A stretch of 7,309 nucleotides of DNA from Oscillospiraceae bacterium (lineage in GTDB: Bacteria; Bacillota; Clostridia; Oscillospirales; Ruminococcaceae). This document shows, one piece after another, positions 1 to 7,079 of the stretch. How positions within the stretch are numbered: position 1 is the stretch's first letter; every line of letters starts with the position of its first letter. The notes beneath the pieces are model-generated. The model made no database searches. It saw only the letters and a list, made by a program, of their open reading frames with translations, and had not been told where the DNA came from. The DNA lies in assembly GCA_014796735.1 (NCBI GenBank), contig JAAVIG010000163.1, positions 1 to 7,309 on the forward strand, given 5' to 3'. Both the position numbers and the translations under genes were made by a program.

Positions 1-4
1 TAAT

Positions 5-54
5 ACTATTATCCAATTAAAAACTTGAAAAAATGGTTTTAATTGGATAATAGT
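5..54. repeat. Hairpin 1 of a three-member inverted-repeat array
   Basis: A perfect 18-bp inverted repeat: the left arm ACTATTATCCAATTAAAA (5-22) is the exact reverse complement of 37-54. The 14-nt loop is A-rich. There is no T-tract after it, so it is not a standard intrinsic terminator. It is the first of three palindromes centred at about 29.5, 88.5 and 145, a step of 57-59 bp. It shares 13 of 16 aligned arm positions with hairpin 2. The array begins at the window edge and may continue upstream. Function is unknown; possibilities are a mobile palindromic repeat, a structured RNA, or paired protein-binding sites. Confidence 0.9.
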
Positions 55-64
55 GCTTTGGGTG

Positions 65-112
65 TAATATCCATTTAAACTTTGATTTTATATTGTGTTT
101 AAATGGATATTA
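65..112. repeat. Hairpin 2 of a three-member inverted-repeat array
   Basis: A perfect 16-bp inverted repeat: the left arm TAATATCCATTTAAAC (65-80) pairs exactly with 97-112, around a 16-nt T-rich loop. Compared with hairpin 1, the arm differs at three positions, and each change is matched by the complementary change in the opposite arm. The loops are unrelated. That is the pattern expected when pairing, rather than primary sequence, is maintained. Confidence 0.9.
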
Positions 113-115
113 GTA

Positions 116-173
116 TAATCTCTGTTTTAACAGTAGACAAAACAGAACAAGGTCTACTGTTAAAACAGAGTTA
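116..173. repeat. Hairpin 3 of a three-member inverted-repeat array
   Basis: A perfect 19-bp inverted repeat: CTCTGTTTTAACAGTAGAC (120-138) pairs with 152-170 around a 13-nt loop. Three more outer pairs (116-118 with 171-173) form if T119 is bulged, giving 22 bp. It is the most diverged member but keeps the TAAT...TTA borders and an AT-rich core like hairpin 2. The left arm also contains the near-palindrome CTGTTTTAACAG. No T-tract follows; the next bases are TTACCCC. Confidence 0.88.
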
Positions 174-234
174 CCCCATAGGCCCTAGTATCTCCTCAAT
201 ACGCCCTGCTGTAAAGCAAAATCGGGGTGCGCAC
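174..234. other. Unassigned intergenic stretch before the promoter
   Basis: No coding frame, RNA gene or recognisable binding site is seen here. There is one weak fold: TGCT (207-210) pairs with AGCA (215-218) across a GTAA loop, and CGCCC (202-206) can pair with GGGTG (225-229) using one G-T pair across an asymmetric internal loop. It has no T-tract and lies upstream of the predicted transcription start, so it would not be part of the leader of the large gene. Confidence 0.3.
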
Positions 235-263
235 TTGACTTTTGCGGCGATACGATATATAAT
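235..263 (+). promoter_or_regulatory. SigA/sigma-70 type promoter of the large c-di-GMP gene
   Basis: TTGACT at 235-240 (5 of 6 to TTGACA) is followed by exactly 17 bp and a perfect TATAAT at 258-263. This predicts a transcription start near 270 and a leader of about 83 nt. A second TATAAT at 263-268 overlaps but would have a 22-bp spacer, so the first is preferred. It is the only strong promoter between the hairpin array and the gene. No c-di-GMP riboswitch core is recognisable in the leader. Confidence 0.8.
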
Positions 264-332
264 ATAATAGCAATATTATACGCATATATACCCATTTTAT
301 CACTTTTGAAAAAGATTTTTACATTTTCCAAA

Positions 333-340
333 GAGGAAGG
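333..340 (+). promoter_or_regulatory. Ribosome binding site choosing ATG 354
   Basis: The purine run GAGGAAGG lies 13 nt before the ATG at 354. The spacing is somewhat long, but it is the only Shine-Dalgarno-like sequence nearby. The frame is open back to a TTG at 306, but that start would place the purine run inside the coding sequence, and nothing like a ribosome site precedes it. The protein from ATG 354 begins a few residues before the first REC strand, as is usual for response-regulator domains. Confidence 0.7.
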
Positions 341-353
341 AACGGTAATAAAT

Positions 354-3300
354 ATGGAAAACAGGAAAAACACTCTCTTAATAGTTGATGATACCGACTA
401 TAACATTGAGCTGCTTTCTAACATTTTTCAAGAATCCTACCGCATTCTTACGGCGAAAAACGGTCGGCAGGCACTGGAGATTATGCGGAGCAGGCCGGAT
501 GAGATAGACGCTGTTCTTCTCGATGTTGTAATGCCCGAAATGGACGGGTACCAGGTGCTTCTCGATATGAGTATGGACGAACACCTGAAATATCTGCCCG
601 TTATCGTTATTACCGCCGACGGCGACCCCGAGTCCGAACATAAGGCTTTTGATTATGGGGCTTATGACTTTATTACCCGACCTTTTAATTTTACCACCGT
701 GGAACAAAGAGTTCATGGCGTGTTCCGCCAGCGCGAGCTTGAAAAAATGCGCAGTGAGAACGAGGAACTGAAAAGAGAAGCGGAAACGGAAAAGCATCTG
801 TCTGCCCTTATGGATAATCTGCCCGGCGGAGTAGCCATAATTGAGACCGACGGCAGTATCGCGGAGTGTACATATTTCAACAGCTCTGTTCCCAAGCTTT
901 TCCATATGACCGACGAAGAGTTTGCGGCGGAATTTACGGCGGAAAACGCCGCCGAATGGCTTAAGACCTTTATGGGACATGCGGCAGACGGAAGCAAGTT
1001 TGATTACGCCTTTTCCGTTAAGGACAAGGACGGAGAGGACTGCTGGATAAGAATGATCGCTTCGGGAATCGAAGAAAAGGGAAACAGAACATCCCTTTAC
1101 TGTGTGTTCCTTGACATAAACGCGGAAAAGCGCCACGAGCAGCGTGCGGCGGAGGCGGACGAGAGGCTTAGGCAAAATGACATAAATATCGAAAAAATGA
1201 TAAATAACGCTCCCGGCGGTATAGCGATGTGCGAAAAAGGGCATGACGGAAAAATGCATGTGCTTTACAGCAGCAGAGGGCTTGCGGATATTTTCGGCTA
1301 CCCCGATTACGAGACATATGTTGAAGAGGTGGAAAAAGGCGGCCTTAAAATGATCTCGGAAACGGAAGCGGAATACTTCAGATCGAGAATGAGCGCGTCG
1401 ATAATTACGGGAAAGCCGCTGGAGTATACCTTTCACTGTCAGTCTTATCAAAAAAAGCCTTTGTGGATATTGGTAAGAGCGCAGTTCATTAAAAACGAAG
1501 CGGGCAGGATCAGACTGTACTGCTTTATTTCCGATACCACAAAGGAAAAGGAGTATGAAATAGAGCTTAAAAACAGTGCCTATTACGATTCTCTTACGGG
1601 TCTTTACAACCGCAGCGCATTCTATGTAAGCGCGAGGGAGCTTTTAAAGAACAATCCCGACGTGAACTACGCCGTTTACAGGATCAATATAGGAAGCTTT
1701 AAGGTCATCAATGATATAATGGGCCGAGAAATAGGAGACAGAGTATTGATCTCCATAGCTACCGCACTTAACAGGACTATTTCTCAGAACGGACTTTTCT
1801 CAAGATTTTTTTCCGATAACTTTATGGTAATGGTGCCAGAAAATACGATCACTCCCGAGGAGGTATTGAAAGAAATCGGAACAGAGGTGGAGAACGCCTG
1901 TCTTATCAATCAGGATATACATTATTACATAGGCGTTTATATCATTACCGACAGGATCACTCCCATTGAGGATATATGCGACAGAGCCTCTATCGCCTGC
2001 CGCTCGGTAAACGGAAGCTTCAGCAATCATATAGCTTATTACGACTCAAAAATGCGTGATATAATGATCGAGGAGCAGGAGATACGTGCCGAGACGCACC
2101 GCGCTATCGTAAAGGGCGAATTTTGCATTTATTATCAGCCGATTTACGGCGTAAGGTCAAAAAAATTTGTTTGCGCCGAGGCTTTGGTGCGCTGGGTCCA
2201 CCCAACCAAGGGTATAGTGCCGCCGGGAAAGTTCATTCCCGTTTTTGAGCGCAACGGCTTTATAGCGGAGCTTGACCTGTATGTTCTGGAGCAGGTGTGC
2301 AAGTATCATCAAAAGCGCAGAGAAATGGGGCTGGAGCCTTTTCCGATTTCCGTCAATATCTCACGTATGAGTCTTTACAACCCCAGTCTTTTTGATGTGA
2401 TAAGCAGGCTGACCGAGAGATACGGAGTTGAGCCGAAATATTTCCGTATAGAGATAACCGAGACCGCTTACAACGACAATCCCGCTCAGCTTCTGGAAAC
2501 GGTTAACAAGCTGAGAGAAAACGGCTTTCCCGTTTTAATGGACGATTTCGGAAGCGGTTACTCCTCTCTGAACACTTTAAAAGACATTCCGATAGATATG
2601 CTTAAGCTTGATATGAAGTTTATGCAGGGCTTTGAGGACAACGACCGCGTGGGTACTATCGTGACTGCCGTTTCGCGCATGTCAAAGTGGCTTGACATAC
2701 CCATGCTTGCCGAGGGCGTAGAGACAAAGGAGCAGTACGACTTTTTAAGGAGCATAGGCTGCGCCTACATTCAAGGCTACTATTTCTCAAGACCTGTGCC
2801 CGAGGATCGGTTTACCGAGTTAGTTCAAAAGGAGGAGGCCGCTCCCGCGGAGAAAAACATCGAAAGATACGGACTGAACGAAGGCGTAAACGAAATACTC
2901 GGCAGCAACGCTACCGTTTCAAAGCTTCTCAGCGGCGTGTTCGGCGGCTTGGGTATATATGAGCTGTACGACGATAAATTAGAGGTAATACGGGTAAACG
3001 AGGGGTATATGCAGATAATGGGCTATTCCCCCGATGAGTTTACGGGTGAGCATTACGATATCTGGCAAAATGTGCATCCCGATGATATTGAAAAATCCAA
3101 AAACGCCTGTATTGAAGCGGCAAAAACCGGCAAAACGGTAAGAGCGGTCGTAAAACGCTATGACAGAAACGGAAATCTGCTGTATCTGGACGGGATGCAC
3201 AAGCGCCTCGGAGGCACCGATGAGAATCCGATTTTGTGCATTGCCTTCAATGATATAACGGAGCAGTTGGAAAACGAAGCTATTATAAGAAAATCTCGCC

Positions 3301-6300
3301 GTCAGATAGACACCGTGCTCGACACTATCAACGCGATGGCTGTGGATATTGACTTTACCACGGGAGAGTCTTTCTGTTCGGGAGTAATGGACGAATTTGG
3401 CTTCAGCGTCGAGGAACTGGCGGAAAAGCTCAGGAACGGAGAGGGCTTTGAAAGCGTTGCACACCCTGACGATGTGGACAAAATGAAAGCATGGCACGCC
3501 GATAAGACGTCGGGACGATACGCCAATGAATTTCGCATAAAAATACAAGACGGGAAGTATCGCTGGTTCCGTTTCGTGGAGACGCGCGCCTTTGACGAAA
3601 ACGGCATGCTTACCCGACTGACGGGATTGGTTCGGGATATAGACGTTGAAAAAAACACATCTCTTGCTCTTGAAGATACACGCACACGGGTGAATACGGC
3701 TTATCACCACTTGGAATCTGTCATTAACAACCTTGAAAAGGGTCTTGCGCTGATAATCGAAGACGAAGACAAGCTGAGCATTGCCTATGCCAACAAAAAA
3801 TTCTTTGGTATTTTAAAGGTAGCCCAATCGGAGAGCGAAAAACTGAACGGTATTCTGAAGGCAATGCTTGCAAGCGGCGAGGGAGACCGCGATATGACCA
3901 TTTACGACACGCAAAATGGCAGCCGTATCATAAGAGTGCATCTTGCTAAGGTGGACAACATAAATCTTGTGGGGAACAGCTATATTGTTTCGATAAGCGA
4001 TGTTACGGCGGCGAGAGCGAAGAGCAGAATGCGTGTTAAAGAGCGCAAAGCATACGCGGCGTCGGGAATGTACAACGAGGTGTTCGAATTGGATTACGCC
4101 AAAAGAACACTGAAGCTTGTCTCAAGCATGCGCCATCCCGAAAGAGCCGAAAGGGCAAAGCTCGACGATATGGATGCGAAGTTCGCTTTGTGGGGCAAAA
4201 CGTATCTTCACCCCGCAGACCGCGAGGCGGTAAAGGAGTTTTTGGACGAGCCCGAAAAAAACGCGGATTTTACCGACAATTATATTGAGGCACGGCTTGC
4301 CGACCCCGAGGACGGCAATAAGTACAAAATAATAGGCATGGCGCTGGTACGCTCGGGCGGCAGTCTGTGCATGCTGTACACCAAAAGCGCGGAAGCGGCT
4401 GACAATGCCACATTGAATATATCCGCAAGCGAGCTGCGCCGTCTTTACAATCGGATAGCCGAACAGACCAACACCGCAGTTATCGAATACGATCATATTA
4501 CGAACAGCGTAGAATGTTCCGCGAACATAAAGGATTATGCGTGGGGCACGTTTTCCGATGAAAAGCTTAAGGATAAAGAGTCTTACACAAAGACGCCGTT
4601 GATCCATTCAAACGACAAGGAGCTTTTCAACGAACTTTTAAAATCCGCGGAGAAATCCGACAAACCAACTTCCATGACCCTGCGCATGAAAATGGCGGAC
4701 GGCGGCTTTAAATGGTGCAGGCTTTCTCTTTCATTTATCAAAAATATCGAGGGAACGGTCATAAAATCCCTGTGCACAATAAATATAGTGGACGAAGAGA
4801 TTCGTACGCTTCGCAAGCTTGATGAAAGCGAAGCGATGTTGGCCAAGACGGTCAAAAATATCCCTGTAGGTATAGGCATATATAATGTTATAAATTCAGT
4901 TCCCGTTCCCGTCTATGTGAGCGATTCCACCTACCGCGTTTTCGGCGCGGAGCCCGGAGAAGTCTTTGAGGCGGATAGTTATCTTGAATCAAAATATTAC
5001 CGTGATATTACCGACATCAACAAGCCGACCGAAAGCTCGGAGGGCGAATATACCTGCATGTCCAATAAGCGGGACGGAACGCCTTTCTGGCTCAACGTAA
5101 AATACAGGGTCATGAACGAGGACGAAAATATCCTGATTTATGCCGCTTTAAGCGACGTCAGCGACAAGGTAAAGACGGAACGGGCGCAGGAGGTACAGAA
5201 CGAGCTTTATCAGCTTCTTCTTGACGAAACTGGCACCATTATTTTCGACTACGACACCGAATCGGATCAGATAGCCTATTACCGTCACCTTGCCGACGGA
5301 GAAAGAAAGCCCGACATTGTTAAAAATCTTCATTCCGACCCCGATAAATTCACTTTGCTTGAACATTCGGATAAACAGAGGTTTATCAATACTCTCGACA
5401 AGCTTGCCGAGACAAAGGGTACTGAGGAGTTGTCCCTGACTGTAAAGGACAGCGGCTATTCGCGTCATTACCGCAGCATGTTCAAGAGCATTAACGATGC
5501 ATCGGGAAAGGTATTCCGCATTATCGGCAAAATTGAAGACGTAGAGGACGAAATGGCGTGGCTGGATGAAATTCAGGCAAAGGCTATGTATGACTCACTG
5601 TGCGTTGACATTTACAATAAGGCTACCACCGAGGAGTTTATCAAAAGCGAGCTTAAACACACCACAGTCGGTGCGCTTCTGATGATAGATATTGACGATT
5701 TCAAGAGTATAAACGATCGTTTGGGGCACCTTTTCGGGGACGAATTTTTAAAGCAGTTTGCTGCCACCGTCAAGAGCGTATTCAGAGAAAGCGATATTGT
5801 AGGGCGCTACGGCGGAGACGAATTTTTTGTATTTTTAAATCACGCCAACACTTCCGTTGCTGTCAAAAAGGGAGAAGCGATCCTCGAAAAGGTGGCGCAG
5901 ATCAAGGTTCCTCAAATCGGGCAGGTAAGAAGCAGTATCGGCGTTTCGACGGTCACTCCCGACAACAGGGATTACCGCCAGCTGGTAAAACAGGCGGACA
6001 GTGCGCTTTATCAAGCAAAAAACCGCGGCAAAAACTGTATTATACTCTTTGACCCGGATACCATGAGCGAAACCACCTTCCGCGCAATGGAAAACGGAGA
6101 AAAAGAGACGGAGCGCAGAACCGTTGCGCTCAGCAGCAATCCCAGCTCCGAGGCTTCGCTTATCATGCGGGTATTCAGCGCTTTACAGTCCAGCAGTGAC
6201 ATTAAAACAAGCATAAATCAGATGCTGGCACTGATAGGCAAGCACTTTGACGTGAGCAGAGCCTACATTTTCGAGGACTCCTCCGATGGACTGCACTGCT

Positions 6301-6995
6301 CCAATACATATGAATGGTGCGGCGAGGGTGTTGCTTCCGAGATGGATTCGCTTCAGAATGTTTCCTACAAGGACGATCTGGGAGGAGTTTATCACGAAAG
6401 CCTTAATGAGGACGGCATTTTATACTGTCATGACATAAAAACTCTTAATTCCGCGATCAGGGATGTGCTTGAACGTCAGGGCATTAAATCGATCCTTCAC
6501 TGCGCGATCATTGAGGACGGAAAGTTTAAGGGGTTTGTGGGCTTTGACGAGTGCAGAGCCAACCGCTTCTGGACTCAGGATCAGATCGATGCGCTGACTT
6601 ATATTTCCAAGGTGCTGGCAACATTTTTGCTGAACGAGCGCAATAAAAATCAGTCCCGCCAATTCTCGAGGTCAATTGAAACAATACTTTACAAATACCC
6701 CGAATATATTTATATTATTGATCCCGAGACTCATAAGCTGCTTTATCTTAATAAAATGACCGAGGAACTGATCGGAAGAGATAAGATAGGGACTGCGTGC
6801 TACTCCGTTTTATGCGATGGCAAAAACAGCTCTGTCTGTCCGATAAGGGAGCTTATGGAGAAAAAAACAAGCAAGCCCGTTGAAATGGTAAGCCCCGTTC
6901 TAAAACGCTTGGTCAGAGCTCATGCGACAAGTGTTGAATGGGACGGGAAAGAGGCTTATATGGTTAGTTGTTTGGATATGGAGGGGCTGAAATAG
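354..6995 (+). CDS. Giant REC-PAS-GGDEF-EAL-PAS(n)-GGDEF-GAF-PAS cyclic-di-GMP turnover protein
   Basis: Predicted cytoplasmic c-di-GMP turnover protein of 2,213 residues, with no signal peptide or membrane segment seen. Domains in order, approximate residues: REC 5-130 (acidic D12/D13, phospho-acceptor D57, T87, but R109 in place of the conserved Lys); a short coiled linker; PAS1 150-258 and PAS2 279-400 (both with an N-x-PGG start); degenerate GGDEF 410-565 (FSDNF at 486-490, metal Asp replaced, so probably not a cyclase); EAL 578-822 with E609, N668, E700, D730, D731, K751, E787 and Q807 all in place, so probably an active phosphodiesterase; seven PAS-like units 858-1735; GGDEF 1745-1900 with intact GGDEF (1820-1824), DIDDFKSIND, and RxxD inhibitory site 1811-1814, so probably an active, product-inhibited cyclase; GAF 1938-2094; PAS 2105-2210 with C2149, C2154 and C2162. 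The LTGLYNR segment of the second GGDEF is altered to LCVDIYNK. PAS boundaries are approximate and several PAS calls rest on fold-like patterns only. It appears monocistronic, with its own promoter and terminator and a TAGTAG stop. Which activity dominates cannot be read from the sequence. REC input implies a partner histidine kinase, not present here. Confidence 0.96.
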   Translation: MENRKNTLLIVDDTDYNIELLSNIFQESYRILTAKNGRQALEIMRSRPDEIDAVLLDVVMPEMDGYQVLLDMSMDEHLKYLPVIVITADGDPESEHKAFDYGAYDFITRPFNFTTVEQRVHGVFRQRELEKMRSENEELKREAETEKHLSALMDNLPGGVAIIETDGSIAECTYFNSSVPKLFHMTDEEFAAEFTAENAAEWLKTFMGHAADGSKFDYAFSVKDKDGEDCWIRMIASGIEEKGNRTSLYCVFLDINAEKRHEQRAAEADERLRQNDINIEKMINNAPGGIAMCEKGHDGKMHVLYSSRGLADIFGYPDYETYVEEVEKGGLKMISETEAEYFRSRMSASIITGKPLEYTFHCQSYQKKPLWILVRAQFIKNEAGRIRLYCFISDTTKEKEYEIELKNSAYYDSLTGLYNRSAFYVSARELLKNNPDVNYAVYRINIGSFKVINDIMGREIGDRVLISIATALNRTISQNGLFSRFFSDNFMVMVPENTITPEEVLKEIGTEVENACLINQDIHYYIGVYIITDRITPIEDICDRASIACRSVNGSFSNHIAYYDSKMRDIMIEEQEIRAETHRAIVKGEFCIYYQPIYGVRSKKFVCAEALVRWVHPTKGIVPPGKFIPVFERNGFIAELDLYVLEQVCKYHQKRREMGLEPFPISVNISRMSLYNPSLFDVISRLTERYGVEPKYFRIEITETAYNDNPAQLLETVNKLRENGFPVLMDDFGSGYSSLNTLKDIPIDMLKLDMKFMQGFEDNDRVGTIVTAVSRMSKWLDIPMLAEGVETKEQYDFLRSIGCAYIQGYYFSRPVPEDRFTELVQKEEAAPAEKNIERYGLNEGVNEILGSNATVSKLLSGVFGGLGIYELYDDKLEVIRVNEGYMQIMGYSPDEFTGEHYDIWQNVHPDDIEKSKNACIEAAKTGKTVRAVVKRYDRNGNLLYLDGMHKRLGGTDENPILCIAFNDITEQLENEAIIRKSRRQIDTVLDTINAMAVDIDFTTGESFCSGVMDEFGFSVEELAEKLRNGEGFESVAHPDDVDKMKAWHADKTSGRYANEFRIKIQDGKYRWFRFVETRAFDENGMLTRLTGLVRDIDVEKNTSLALEDTRTRVNTAYHHLESVINNLEKGLALIIEDEDKLSIAYANKKFFGILKVAQSESEKLNGILKAMLASGEGDRDMTIYDTQNGSRIIRVHLAKVDNINLVGNSYIVSISDVTAARAKSRMRVKERKAYAASGMYNEVFELDYAKRTLKLVSSMRHPERAERAKLDDMDAKFALWGKTYLHPADREAVKEFLDEPEKNADFTDNYIEARLADPEDGNKYKIIGMALVRSGGSLCMLYTKSAEAADNATLNISASELRRLYNRIAEQTNTAVIEYDHITNSVECSANIKDYAWGTFSDEKLKDKESYTKTPLIHSNDKELFNELLKSAEKSDKPTSMTLRMKMADGGFKWCRLSLSFIKNIEGTVIKSLCTINIVDEEIRTLRKLDESEAMLAKTVKNIPVGIGIYNVINSVPVPVYVSDSTYRVFGAEPGEVFEADSYLESKYYRDITDINKPTESSEGEYTCMSNKRDGTPFWLNVKYRVMNEDENILIYAALSDVSDKVKTERAQEVQNELYQLLLDETGTIIFDYDTESDQIAYYRHLADGERKPDIVKNLHSDPDKFTLLEHSDKQRFINTLDKLAETKGTEELSLTVKDSGYSRHYRSMFKSINDASGKVFRIIGKIEDVEDEMAWLDEIQAKAMYDSLCVDIYNKATTEEFIKSELKHTTVGALLMIDIDDFKSINDRLGHLFGDEFLKQFAATVKSVFRESDIVGRYGGDEFFVFLNHANTSVAVKKGEAILEKVAQIKVPQIGQVRSSIGVSTVTPDNRDYRQLVKQADSALYQAKNRGKNCIILFDPDTMSETTFRAMENGEKETERRTVALSSNPSSEASLIMRVFSALQSSSDIKTSINQMLALIGKHFDVSRAYIFEDSSDGLHCSNTYEWCGEGVASEMDSLQNVSYKDDLGGVYHESLNEDGILYCHDIKTLNSAIRDVLERQGIKSILHCAIIEDGKFKGFVGFDECRANRFWTQDQIDALTYISKVLATFLLNERNKNQSRQFSRSIETILYKYPEYIYIIDPETHKLLYLNKMTEELIGRDKIGTACYSVLCDGKNSSVCPIRELMEKKTSKPVEMVSPVLKRLVRAHATSVEWDGKEAYMVSCLDMEGLK

Positions 6996-7040
6996 TAGGA
7001 TTTCCTTAATCGGCGGAATGCCTTTTTAAAACTGCGTTTT

Positions 7041-7079
7041 AGGCGGCGGTTGCTTTTCGGAGCAACTGCCGTTTGTTTT
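7041..7079 (+). terminator. Intrinsic terminator of the large gene
   Basis: An 11-bp stem (7044-7054 with 7061-7071, one G-T pair) plus a closing T-G pair encloses a TTCG tetraloop (7056-7059) and is followed by the T-rich run TTTGTTTT. It begins about 45 nt after the stop. The stem can be lengthened outward with A-T and G-T pairs (7041-7043 with 7072-7074). UUCG-capped stems are very stable, so efficient termination is expected. Confidence 0.88.

Noticed and set aside
5..173. CRISPR array or integron attC sites
   Set aside because: The repeats are imperfect palindromes with differing arms and no unique spacers of constant length. The stems are perfect, without the extrahelical bases and R/L boxes of attC.
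306..353. TTG at 306 as the start of the large gene
   Set aside because: It would add 16 residues encoded by the leader and the ribosome-site purine run. ATG 354 has the only Shine-Dalgarno-like sequence and begins next to the REC fold.
171..353. c-di-GMP riboswitch in the leader
   Set aside because: It would fit the gene's function, but the conserved GEMM core motifs are not found and the leader is only about 83 nt.
185..373. Minus-strand open frame of 62 codons over the promoter
   Set aside because: It covers the consensus promoter and leader, has no clear ribosome site, and its translation resembles AT-rich noise.
378..1451. Long open frame on the minus strand inside the large gene
   Set aside because: It is antisense to the REC and PAS region, has no recognisable domain and no promoter or ribosome site, and open antisense frames are common opposite genes with this codon use.
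7012..7027. Short GGC/GCC hairpin with a T5 run as the first terminator
   Set aside because: The stem is only 3 bp. The UUCG hairpin at 7041-7079 is far stronger.
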